Assembly (NCBI GenBank): GCA_023381945.1
Contig: JAMCQY010000047.1
Location: forward strand, 1 to 26,181
Length of the DNA: 26,181 nucleotides
Direction of reading: 5' to 3'
From: Deltaproteobacteria bacterium
GTDB taxonomy: Bacteria; Desulfobacterota; Desulfobaccia; Desulfobaccales; 0-14-0-80-60-11
Shown here: one piece after another, positions 1-7,094 of the stretch
Numbering within the stretch: position 1 is the first letter of the stretch
How the letters are laid out: each line of letters begins with the position of its first letter
Position numbers and translations under genes: made by a program
The notes under the pieces: generated by a model
What the model was told of the DNA's origin: nothing
Database searches by the model: none
The model's input: the letters and a program-made list of their open reading frames with translations, nothing else

Positions 1-1
1 A

Positions 2-916
2 GCCATCCCCTCCGACCGGGAGGTGATCCACACCCTGGTGCAGGATTTTTTGATCGACGGCCAGGACGGTATCAAGGACCCGGTGGGCATCCACGGCGTG
101 CGTTTGGAGTGCAAGGTGCACATTGTCACCGGTGCGGTTACCTCGCTCAATAATATTCTCAAATGCGCCAACCGGGCTGGATTGGAGGTAAACGGCATCG
201 CCCTTCAGAGCCTGGCCGCCGGCGAGGCGGTGCTCACCGACGAAGAGAAGGAACTGGGGGTGGCCCTCATCGACTTCGGCGGCGGCACCACCAACTTGGC
301 CATCTTTGCCGATAACGCCCTGAAACATAACTTTGTCTTGCCGGTGGGCGGCAACAACCTCACTAACGACATCGCCGTAGGGCTCCCCACCTCTCTGCAG
401 CATGCCGAGGAATTGAAGAAGATTTACGGAGCTTGCCTGAACTCTTTGGGCGATCCCATGGAAATGATGGAAGTCCCGGGGTTGTCGGGCCGGGAGACCC
501 AGCAGATGCCCCGGGCCCGATTGGCGGAAATTATCCATCTGCGGGTGGCGGAGATCGTCAACCTATTGGGCAAAGAGATCCAGCGGGCTCGCTTTACCCA
601 TCCCCTGCACTCGGGCGCCGTGCTCACCGGCGGCACCTCCCTGGTCCAGGGGCTCCCGGAACTGGCGGGCGAGGCCTTCCAGATGCACACCCGGATCGGC
701 TACCCCATGGGAGTGGGCGGCCTGATTGATGTGATTCGCGATCCTTCCTATGCCACCGGCGTCGGTCTGGTCCTTTATGGTTTCAAGACCCAACAAAAGG
801 CCCAACGTAAGCCCGAACGCTGGGCCAGCCAATCTCAACGGGGGTGGAGTTCCCGCCGCTCCTCGGGCGGCGGCCTTTGGGACCGCTTGAAAAAATGGTT
901 TCGCGAAGTGGTATGA
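2..916 (+). CDS. ftsA: Cell division protein FtsA, 3' part (5' end outside window)
   Basis: FtsA is the actin-like ATPase that tethers FtsZ filaments to the inner membrane and recruits later divisome proteins. The reading frame is open from base 2 and begins AIPSDREVIHTL, which matches the middle of FtsA, so the N-terminus lies upstream of the window. The GTG at 23 is internal and not a start. Visible features are the nucleotide-binding motif LIDFGGGTTNLAIF (about 269-310), a second glycine-rich motif AVLTGGTSLVQGL (about 619-657), and a C-terminal amphipathic helix LWDRLKKWFREVV after a Ser/Gly/Arg linker, the usual membrane-targeting sequence. It ends 42 bases before ftsZ in the conserved ftsA-ftsZ order, so the two are probably co-transcribed. 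Identification is firm. Confidence 0.96.
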   Translation, partial: AIPSDREVIHTLVQDFLIDGQDGIKDPVGIHGVRLECKVHIVTGAVTSLNNILKCANRAGLEVNGIALQSLAAGEAVLTDEEKELGVALIDFGGGTTNLAIFADNALKHNFVLPVGGNNLTNDIAVGLPTSLQHAEELKKIYGACLNSLGDPMEMMEVPGLSGRETQQMPRARLAEIIHLRVAEIVNLLGKEIQRARFTHPLHSGAVLTGGTSLVQGLPELAGEAFQMHTRIGYPMGVGGLIDVIRDPSYATGVGLVLYGFKTQQKAQRKPERWASQSQRGWSSRRSSGGGLWDRLKKWFREVV

Positions 917-958
917 ACTGTCCAAACGTGGTATTATGAGGGCAAGGGGGTTTACAGG

Positions 959-2161
959 ATGAAGATACAATTAGTCCCCAACGAATTGTCGGCCAAAATT
1001 AAAGTATTAGGTATCGGCGGCGCAGGCGGCAACGCCATCAACGACATGATCACCTCCCAAATGATGGGGGTCGATTTTATCGCGGCCAATACCGATGCCC
1101 AGGCCCTGGAGCGGAGCCTGGCGCCGGTGAAGATTCAGCTGGGTACCAGCACCACCCGGGGGCTGGGGGCCGGCGGCGACCCGGAAGTGGGCAAGAAGGC
1201 GGCCCAGGAGGACGCCGAACGCATCCAGCAGGTCCTCCAGGGAGCGGACATGGTCTTCGTAGCCGCAGGCATGGGCGGCGGCACCGGCACCGGCGGCGCC
1301 CCCATTGTGGCCGAACTCAGCCGGGAGTTGGGCTCTCTCACCGTGGCCGTGGTGAGCAAGCCCTTCGAATTCGAAGGCAAGATGAAACGGCGCCTGGCCG
1401 AAAACGGTATCGACGAGCTGCGCAAGGTAGTTGATACGATCATCACCATCCCCAACGACCGCCTCTTCAGCCTCAGCTCCAAAAATTCCCGCATCAAGGA
1501 CGTCTTCGGCATGGCCAATGAGGTCCTGGGCTTCGCGGTGCGGGGCATCTCCGACCTCATCATGGTGCCCGGCTTTATCAACGTGGATTTTGCCGACGTC
1601 CGCACCGTCATGAAAGAGCGGGGCATGGCCTTGATGGGCACCGGCATCGCCAATGGCGGCAACCGCGCGGCCGACGCGGCCCAGAAAGCCATTTCCAGCC
1701 CGCTGCTGGAAGACGTCTCCATCCGGGGCGCCCGGGGCATCCTGATCAATATTACCTCCACCCCCGACATCTCCATGGAGGAGCTCAAAGAGATCTGCGG
1801 CATCGTCCAGGAAGAGGCCCACGAAGAAGCCATCATCAAGTGGGGCCTGGTTTACGACGAAGGCCTGGAAGACGAAATCAGGGTGACGGTCATTGCCACC
1901 GGCCTGGGCAAGCGCGAACTGGAGCGCTCGGTTTGGACCCCGGCAGGCCAGCAACCCGAGGATCTCGAAATCCCCACGATCCTGCGGACTCCCGAACCGC
2001 CGCGATCTGGTCCTGAGGTGCGGGCCGGCAACCCGGGCAATCCCAAACCCGTTCCCAACTTGGGGGTGGTGGGCCAGAAACGCAACATCGTCCATCCCGA
2101 CCTGCAATACGAGGAAAGCGAACTGGATATTCCACCCTTCCTGCGGAAAGAGCAGGGATAG
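959..2161 (+). CDS. ftsZ: Cell division GTPase FtsZ
   Basis: FtsZ is the tubulin-like GTPase that polymerises into the Z ring at midcell. The 400-residue length is normal. The N-terminal glycine-rich motif GIGGAGGNAIN is at about residues 18-28, and the tubulin signature GGGTGTGGAP is at about 105-114. Synergy-loop residues follow (about 205-215, NVDFADV). A proline-rich variable linker runs from about 325 to 385. The extreme C-terminus LDIPPFLRKEQG is the conserved peptide that binds FtsA and other tethers. The ATG follows an AAGGGGG ribosome site about 8 bases upstream. A hairpin terminator sits about 30 bases after the stop, so ftsZ is probably the last gene of the division cluster here. 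Confidence 0.98.
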   Translation: MKIQLVPNELSAKIKVLGIGGAGGNAINDMITSQMMGVDFIAANTDAQALERSLAPVKIQLGTSTTRGLGAGGDPEVGKKAAQEDAERIQQVLQGADMVFVAAGMGGGTGTGGAPIVAELSRELGSLTVAVVSKPFEFEGKMKRRLAENGIDELRKVVDTIITIPNDRLFSLSSKNSRIKDVFGMANEVLGFAVRGISDLIMVPGFINVDFADVRTVMKERGMALMGTGIANGGNRAADAAQKAISSPLLEDVSIRGARGILINITSTPDISMEELKEICGIVQEEAHEEAIIKWGLVYDEGLEDEIRVTVIATGLGKRELERSVWTPAGQQPEDLEIPTILRTPEPPRSGPEVRAGNPGNPKPVPNLGVVGQKRNIVHPDLQYEESELDIPPFLRKEQG

Positions 2162-2191
2162 GAAAAGTTTCGAGTTTCGAGTTTTCGCTGA

Positions 2192-2221
2192 GGGCGTGAT
2201 TTATTCACGCCCTTGTTTGTT
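2192..2221 (+). terminator. Intrinsic terminator after ftsZ
   Basis: An 8-bp perfect stem GGGCGTGA (2192-2199) / TCACGCCC (2205-2212) with loop TTTAT is followed by TTGTTTGTTT. It lies 30 bases beyond the ftsZ stop and probably ends the ftsA-ftsZ transcript. A second hairpin, GGCGGGA (2276-2282) / TCCCGCC (2296-2302), follows with only a weak T tail. Confidence 0.75.
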
Positions 2222-2773
2222 TAATGGACTGGTAGGGCGGGCCGAAGTTCACCGCCGTTTTAATCTGCACAGTATGGCGGGAAAGCGCCAGCGCATCCCG
2301 CCTTTCATTATCTCCATTTCGCAAAGATAGACCGAAATGGATTTTTTTCTTCGCCCTTCGCCCTTCGCCTATCTATCCGGGTCAACCGTTTATTCTCGTC
2401 TGGAAATTTCCCCTGCCTTGATTTAACTTATTTCCACGACATTTTTCCGCGCTAACCCGGACCACAAGGCCTCCAAGCGGCGCGAGAGCGGTACGATAGC
2501 GCACTGACAGCGGCGCCGCAACGGTTTAATTACGGCTTTTTAGCGAACTTATATTAATAAATTTAGTAACTTATGCGACTTACCCTGCGGAATTTATTTT
2601 TGAAGCGGCGCAAGAATGACCCGATTGGTCTATTCTTTATGCTTAAACCTCTGCCCAAAAGGGCCATTCCGCTGGAAATATACTGTTAAATTAATGGCTT
2701 AAATTATGCACCATTTTTTAACTCATTAATTTATACTTGTACTTGGCTTTTTTTGCCCAATACTTAAATATGA

Positions 2774-2905
2774 GCCTCTTGCAAAAGTCTCCTTTCCTGT
2801 CATTCTGAGGGAGCGCAGCGACCGAAGAATCTCAGATAATTAAGGGAAAATACGAGATCCTTCGCTTCGCTCAGGATGACAAAATATACTTTTTGCAAGA
2901 GGTTC
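2774..2905. repeat. Palindromic MITE-like repeat
   Basis: The ends are imperfect inverted repeats: GCCTCTTGCAAAAGT at the left and ACTTTTTGCAAGAGGTTC at the right. Inside, a second inverted pair faces inward: TGTCATTCTGAGGGAGCG (2799-2816) against GCTTCGCTCAGGATGACA (2864-2881). No coding capacity is seen. The inner core TGTCATTCTGAG...GAAGAATCTC resembles a palindromic repeat I recall as widespread in bacterial genomes and metagenome bins, so this is probably a non-autonomous dispersed element able to fold into one long hairpin. The family assignment is from memory. Confidence 0.7.
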
Positions 2906-2961
2906 AGGGACTCCAAATTTATAAACTGATCACTAACCACTGATCACTGGCCACTGCCTTT

Positions 2962-4707
2962 ATGTCCACCAAAATCAAGGCCCGCCTGCAAAGACTGCTC
3001 TCCCAGGAAAAAGGCGCGGTCATCCGCGATTGGGGCGCCCGCTGGCCGGTGGTCCTGGTCTATCCGCAGATTTACCCGGTGGCCATGGGCAATCTGGGAT
3101 TTCAGGCCATCTACCGGCTGCTTAATGACACGGACACGATTCATTGCGAACGGGCCTTTCTCCCCAGTCCGGAGGATTGGGAGGAATACCGCCGCACCCG
3201 GACGCCCATCCTGAGCCTGGAGTCCCAGCGGCCTTTAAAAGACTTTGCCGCGGTGGCCTTTTCCATTTCCTTTGAGGCTGACTACCCTTACGTCCTACAA
3301 ATTTTGGAGGGGGCCGGGATCCCCCTATTGGCGGACGAGCGCGGCCCCGGCGACCCCCTGGTAATCGCTGGCGGCGTGGCCACTTTTCTCAACCCCGAAC
3401 CCCTGGCTCCTTTTGTGGATGTCTTCTTTCTGGGTGAGGGTGAGGCTGGGGCGGTGCCCTTCTTTCAGTTTTTGGCGGAGGGCGACCCGGGTGGCGACCG
3501 TCACCTGCTGCTCCGCGACCTGACGCAAACCATTCCCGGCGTGTATGTCCCCGCGGGCTACACCCCCCGCTACCACCCTGGCGGCACCCTGGCGGCCTTC
3601 GAGCCGAAGCCGGGTTTTCCGCCTAAGGTTAAAGCTCCGCACCTTGCTGAGTTGGCCCCCTACCCCACCCACAGCCATATTCTGGCTCCCCAGAGCGAAT
3701 GGGGTGAGATGTTCCTGGTGGAGACCGGCCGCGGCTGCGCACGTTCCTGCCGCTTCTGCGCCGCGGGGTTTGTGTACCGCCCGCCCCGGGAGCGGCCGGT
3801 GGAGGAGTTATGGACCCAGATTGAGCCGGGGTTGCTTTCGAAGCGCAAGGTCGGCCTGGTGGGCGCGGCGGTCTCGGATCATCCTGCCATTAAAGAGCTT
3901 TGTCAAAAGATCTTGGCCGAGGGCGGCAATATCGGCATCAGTTCCCTCCGGGCCGATTCCGCCGATGAGGAGCTGTTTCGTCTCCTGGCCCAGGGCGGGG
4001 TGCGGAGCGTCGCCCTGGCCCCGGAGGCGGGCAGCGACCGGCTGCGCAAAGTGATCAACAAGGGCTTAACCCGCCAAGACCTGGATCGGGCTACGGTGGC
4101 CGTCAGCCGGGCCGGCATCCCGCAACTGCGCCTCTACTTCATGGTGGGCCTGCCCACCGAAACCCTGGAGGACGTGGAAGAAATTCCGCGTCTGGTGCGT
4201 CATTTGGAGCACTGCGTGGTCAAGGACAGCTTTGGCAAGCGCCGCCTGGGCCTCATCACTTTGAGCATTTCGTCTTTCGTGCCCAAGCCCTTCACCCCTT
4301 TTCAGTGGGTCCCCTTTTTGGAGGTGGCGGAGTTAAAAAAGCGCTTGAAGATAGTGGCCCGGGAATTTCACGGCGTGAAGGAAGTGCGGGTGCATACCGA
4401 CCTGCCCAAATGGGCCTACGTCCAGGCCCTGCTGGCCCGGGGCGACCGCCGCGTGGGGGATATCCTGCTGGCCGCGCACCGGCATGGCTGGCAGCGGGCC
4501 TTCCGGGAAAGTCCGGTGAACCCCGACTTTTTCACTTTGAGGCTTCGCCGTCAGGACGAACTCTTCCCCTGGAACTTCATCGACCACGGCTTAAAAAAAG
4601 ATTATTTATGGGAAGAATATCAGCGGGCCCTGGAAGAGAAAGAAACCCCGCCCTGCCTGCCTAAAATCTGTAAACGCTGCGGGATATGTCGGAGAGAGGA
4701 GTTGTAA
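2962..4707 (+). CDS. B12-binding-like / radical SAM protein (TIGR03960-like)
   Basis: This is a 581-residue radical SAM protein. Residues about 25-165 form a cobalamin-binding-like Rossmann region without an obvious DxHxxG motif. The [4Fe-4S] motif CARSCRFC (Cys259, Cys263, Cys266) follows, within ETGRGCARSCRFCAAGF. A second Cys-rich tail lies at the extreme C-terminus (Cys565, 570, 573, 576, in CLPKICKRCGICRREEL) and could hold a metal or an extra cluster. The layout resembles the uncharacterised radical SAM half of the TIGR03960 family, here without a fused DUF2344 domain. Substrate is unknown. There is no Shine-Dalgarno before the ATG; instead the start directly follows a CTGATCACT micro-repeat. 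Downstream in-frame starts would cut conserved sequence, so I keep this one. Confidence 0.85.
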   Translation: MSTKIKARLQRLLSQEKGAVIRDWGARWPVVLVYPQIYPVAMGNLGFQAIYRLLNDTDTIHCERAFLPSPEDWEEYRRTRTPILSLESQRPLKDFAAVAFSISFEADYPYVLQILEGAGIPLLADERGPGDPLVIAGGVATFLNPEPLAPFVDVFFLGEGEAGAVPFFQFLAEGDPGGDRHLLLRDLTQTIPGVYVPAGYTPRYHPGGTLAAFEPKPGFPPKVKAPHLAELAPYPTHSHILAPQSEWGEMFLVETGRGCARSCRFCAAGFVYRPPRERPVEELWTQIEPGLLSKRKVGLVGAAVSDHPAIKELCQKILAEGGNIGISSLRADSADEELFRLLAQGGVRSVALAPEAGSDRLRKVINKGLTRQDLDRATVAVSRAGIPQLRLYFMVGLPTETLEDVEEIPRLVRHLEHCVVKDSFGKRRLGLITLSISSFVPKPFTPFQWVPFLEVAELKKRLKIVAREFHGVKEVRVHTDLPKWAYVQALLARGDRRVGDILLAAHRHGWQRAFRESPVNPDFFTLRLRRQDELFPWNFIDHGLKKDYLWEEYQRALEEKETPPCLPKICKRCGICRREEL

Positions 4708-4793
4708 GTTCTTGAACCGCGAACCTTTGCACAGTCGAGACGCCCGCCCCACTATGCCTCTAAGCGCCGGCTGAAGCCTGCGGATACATTTTC

Positions 4794-5315
4794 TTAAACC
4801 ACCTCTGCTCCGAATATCCTGGCCATGTGTCTTAGGGCGAAATCGTGGGCCTCGGGGTCGAAATCGGCCACGCCCTGCCGATACACCATGGCCGGGAGGT
4901 CCCGGTCGAAGAGTTCCTTGACCGTCTCCATAACGCAAATCGAGGTGCAGACCCCCACGAGCTCCACTCGGTCCACCTGCTCAGCTTGCAGGATTCTATC
5001 TAAATTGGTCCCGGCAAAGGCGCTGTAGCGGGTCTTATACACCCGGTAATCCTCCGGCTGCACCGGCAGCTCCGGGATGACCCAACTACCCCAGGCGCCC
5101 CGGACCGCATGGGGGGCGAAGTGTTTAAATTCCCGGTCATCCGGGGCGTGGGCGTCGCAGACGAAGATCACCAAGCCCCCCCGTTGCCGGGTTTCTTCAA
5201 TCTTCCGGGCCACGAAGGGAATAATCTCCCGCCCTGACGGCCCGACGTACAAGGCCCCCTTGGGGTCGATAAAATCGTTGAGCATGTCCGCCACAATCAG
5301 CGCCGTCTTCCCCAT
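4794..5315 (-). CDS. Isochorismatase-family hydrolase, probable nicotinamidase
   Basis: This cysteine hydrolase of the isochorismatase superfamily has 173 residues. The catalytic triad is visible: Asp10 in LIVADMLNDF, Lys94 in YKTRYSAF, and Cys127 in GVCTSICVMET. Asp54 and His56 (CDAHAPDD) with His65 or His69 fit the metal site of nicotinamidases, so nicotinamide deamidation for NAD salvage is the likeliest role. Isochorismatase-like enzymes without metal remain an alternative. A GGAGG ribosome site lies 5 bases before the start (5321-5325 on the plus strand). It converges with the upstream radical SAM gene and is divergent from the Fe-S membrane unit at 5603, sharing a roughly 290-base regulatory gap with it. 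Confidence 0.85.
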   Translation of the reverse strand: MGKTALIVADMLNDFIDPKGALYVGPSGREIIPFVARKIEETRQRGGLVIFVCDAHAPDDREFKHFAPHAVRGAWGSWVIPELPVQPEDYRVYKTRYSAFAGTNLDRILQAEQVDRVELVGVCTSICVMETVKELFDRDLPAMVYRQGVADFDPEAHDFALRHMARIFGAEVV

Positions 5316-5457
5316 GGCCGCCTCCGGGAGGGAAAATCCAATACTTTCTCAAAATAAGCCCGATTGCCGGCGGAAACAAGGGGAGGTGCCGCGTTATAAA
5401 GGATTCCCGCTATTCTCGTACATGCGGAGGTAATTGTTTTCAAGTATTCCTTCCCTT

Positions 5458-5471
5458 TTGATCAAGATCAT
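5458..5471. promoter_or_regulatory. FNR/Crp-family-like operator
   Basis: TTGATCAAGATCAT matches the FNR/DNR-type consensus TTGAT-N4-ATCAA at 9 of 10 specified positions. It lies between the divergent nicotinamidase-like gene and the Fe-S membrane unit. A perfect -10 hexamer TATAAT is at 5535-5540, placing the operator centre roughly 80 bases upstream of the presumed start of transcription. No good -35 is seen at 17 bases, which would suit an activator-dependent promoter. Control of the Fe-S unit by oxygen or nitrogen-oxide status is inference. Confidence 0.45.
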
Positions 5472-5602
5472 GAAAATTCACCAGAAAATCTTCTTCTAGA
5501 GGAATTTTTTACTCCCTGTTCCCCAAGACGTGATTATAATGTACGGTGAACTAGGGGAATTTCCCGGCCGCCACGGCAATGGCGGCCTCCGCAGGAGGGC
5601 AA

Positions 5603-5710
5603 ATGCCGAAAACAGCGGTCTGGCTCATTATCATCTTCACCGTGTTGTTCATCCTGGGGATCAATATCGGGGAATTGAGTTTTCTCAACAACCTGGGCAA
5701 CACCCTCTGA
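5603..5710 (+). CDS. Small single-pass membrane protein, 35 residues
   Basis: This short gene encodes 35 residues starting MPKTAVWLIIIFTVLFILG, which is a single hydrophobic segment (about residues 6-20) with a Lys at position 3. The C-terminal tail is short and Asn/Leu-rich (ELSFLNNLGNTL). A perfect AGGAGG ribosome site (5593-5598) lies 4 bases before the ATG. The stop is 24 bases upstream of the NapH-like Fe-S membrane protein, so the two are probably translated from one message. I do not recognise a family. A small accessory or stabilising subunit of the adjacent polyferredoxin is a reasonable inference from context and nothing more. Confidence 0.6.
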   Translation: MPKTAVWLIIIFTVLFILGINIGELSFLNNLGNTL

Positions 5711-5734
5711 CTGTCCTGCATCGGGGTCGGCTAA

Positions 5735-6619
5735 ATGGTCAAACTGAGGACCTTGGTCCAGACCCTGGTGGCGTTGGGGACCAACGCCTATTTGCTCTTC
5801 CCTTTCGGAGGGCCCATTATTTATCAGGGACCTTTGAAAGCGGTGTGCCATCCCGGACTCAATTGCTATGCCTGCCCCGCGGCCTTACTCTCCTGTCCGG
5901 TGGGGGCCGTACAAAACTTCCTGGGCAGTATTCGTTATTACACCCCGGGCACTATTCCCCAATTTGGGGCCATCGTCTTTGGCAATGTCGGCTTCATCGG
6001 CGCCATCGTCGGCCGCCTGCCCTGCGGCTGGCTTTGTCCCTTCGGCTACATCCAGGACCTGATTTACAAAATCCCCTCCCGCAAGCTCTCCCTTTGGGAA
6101 CCGTTGCGCTATGTGAAATACGCCATGCTCCTGGTCCTGGTGATCATCCTGCCCTTGTGGCTGGTTGATGCCCACGGATTAAGCCAGCCCTGGTTCTGTA
6201 AACTGGTATGTCCGGCGGGCACCCTGGAAGGGGCCCTGCCCCTGCTGGTGCTCAAACCCAGCCTGTGGACCACTATAGGATTCTATTTCTGGAATAAGCT
6301 CACCATCCTGATCATCATCGTCCTCCTGGCCATCTTTATCAGCCGGCCCTTCTGCCGCATGATCTGCCCCCTGGGAGCCTTTTACGGTCTATTTTCCCGA
6401 ATGACCCTGGTGCAGTTGGAGTTCGTCGAAGGCAATTGCGTGCAATGCGGTTCCTGCTCCCGCAAGTGCCCCATGGGGGTGAAACCCCAGGAGCAGGCTG
6501 ACAGCAAAGAGTGCATCATGTGCTTGAAATGCCTGGATGCCTGCCAGTTCCGGGCCCTTCAGTTCGGTATCCGGCGGCCTTCGGCGCTCGGCAAGAAACG
6601 CACGACTTCGCCCATCTGA
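5735..6619 (+). CDS. NapH-like membrane polyferredoxin (4Fe-4S)
   Basis: This 294-residue membrane protein of the NapH/MauN/RdxA type probably passes electrons between the quinol pool and a partner oxidoreductase. It has several hydrophobic segments (about 12-30, 76-93, 128-147, 187-204). The paired cytoplasmic cysteine motifs typical of the family are present: CGWLCPFGY (97-105) and CRMICPLGAFYG (207-218). Extra motifs are CYACPAALLSCP (44-55) and CKLVCPAG (155-162). Two classical 4Fe-4S sites end the protein: Cys235, 238, 241, 245 and Cys260, 263, 266, 270. The ribosome site is weak (GGGGTCGG), consistent with coupling to the small gene upstream. No catalytic partner is encoded nearby, so the pathway is unknown. 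A putative FNR-like operator lies upstream. Confidence 0.88.
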   Translation: MVKLRTLVQTLVALGTNAYLLFPFGGPIIYQGPLKAVCHPGLNCYACPAALLSCPVGAVQNFLGSIRYYTPGTIPQFGAIVFGNVGFIGAIVGRLPCGWLCPFGYIQDLIYKIPSRKLSLWEPLRYVKYAMLLVLVIILPLWLVDAHGLSQPWFCKLVCPAGTLEGALPLLVLKPSLWTTIGFYFWNKLTILIIIVLLAIFISRPFCRMICPLGAFYGLFSRMTLVQLEFVEGNCVQCGSCSRKCPMGVKPQEQADSKECIMCLKCLDACQFRALQFGIRRPSALGKKRTTSPI

Positions 6620-6636
6620 ACCGGCTGAAAAAATAC

Positions 6637-6664
6637 TTGACACCTAAGTTATTTTATTCATAAT
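6637..6664 (+). promoter_or_regulatory. Sigma70-type promoter of ihfA
   Basis: A perfect -35 TTGACA (6637-6642) is followed, after 16 bases, by CATAAT (6659-6664, 5 of 6 to consensus), about 45 bases upstream of the ihfA start. It begins just after the end of the Fe-S membrane gene and gives ihfA its own transcript. Confidence 0.7.
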
Positions 6665-6708
6665 AAATCAAAGTATTTACCGCGAATAGCCGCAGGGGAG
6701 ATCGTTTC

Positions 6709-6996
6709 ATGGCCCTCACCAAAGAAAAGTTGATTAGCCGCCTCCAGACCCAGGTCGGTTTGAGTAAGCAGGAGTCCCGCTCAGTAGTGGAACGAGTCTT
6801 GGATATTATGAAGGAATCCCTGGCTCGCAGCGAAGACCTGCTTATCAGCGGCTTTGGAAAATTTTCGGTGAGGCAAAAGAACGCCCGCCGAGGCCGGAAC
6901 CCTCAAACCAAAGAAAATTTAATCCTCCGAGCCCGCCGGGTGGTGGTCTTCAAGACTTCCGGCGTTTTGCGCAACCGCATCAACGAAGGCAAGTAA
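6709..6996 (+). CDS. ihfA: Integration host factor alpha-like DNA-bending protein
   Basis: This is a small HU/IHF-family nucleoid protein of 95 residues. The family dimerisation helices are in the first 45 residues. The beta-arm region GKFSVRQKNARRGRNPQTKE (about 50-69) carries the Gly-Lys-Phe and Arg-Asn-Pro elements; the Pro inserts into DNA and bends it. The N-terminus (LTKEKLISRLQTQVGLSKQE) is closer to IHF alpha than to HU, so IHF alpha is preferred, though an HU-like role is possible. An AGGGGAG ribosome site lies 8 bases before the ATG, and a strong promoter precedes it. In other bacteria IHF acts in recombination and at sigma54 promoters. Confidence 0.88.
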   Translation: MALTKEKLISRLQTQVGLSKQESRSVVERVLDIMKESLARSEDLLISGFGKFSVRQKNARRGRNPQTKENLILRARRVVVFKTSGVLRNRINEGK

Positions 6997-7094
6997 CCTC
7001 ATCAGACCGCTCGCCCTCAACCCCTGCTTTTTAGGCCGGGGCCATCTGTCTCTGACCGATGAGAGACTCGCCGACTTCCATTAAGGGACCGGCT

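Larger units (their letters stand above)
2162..2961. other. 800-bp AT-rich gene-free gap with short repeats
   Basis: No convincing gene is seen on either strand. The gap holds the ftsZ terminator, a second GC-rich hairpin (2276-2302), a perfect threefold tandem of the heptamer CTTCGCC (2349-2369), a run of TTTCGAG-type micro-repeats (2167-2186), the palindromic element at 2774-2905 and CTGATCACT-type repeats (2926-2956). The stretch 2520-2770 is AT-rich and could carry the promoter of the downstream radical SAM gene, but I see no clear -35/-10 pair. Confidence 0.6.

Noticed and set aside
23..25. GTG as the start of the ftsA gene
   Set aside because: The frame is open to base 2 and the preceding residues (AIPSDRE) match internal FtsA sequence, so the gene is simply cut by the window.
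1007..2107. Long minus-strand reading frame opposite ftsZ
   Set aside because: It is a shadow of a GC-rich gene: no ribosome site, no recognisable domain, and ftsZ is certain.
5530..6168. 212-codon reading frame overlapping the Fe-S membrane gene
   Set aside because: It is out of frame with a protein showing multiple conserved Fe-S motifs, and its composition (His/Gly/Arg-rich) is that of a shadow.
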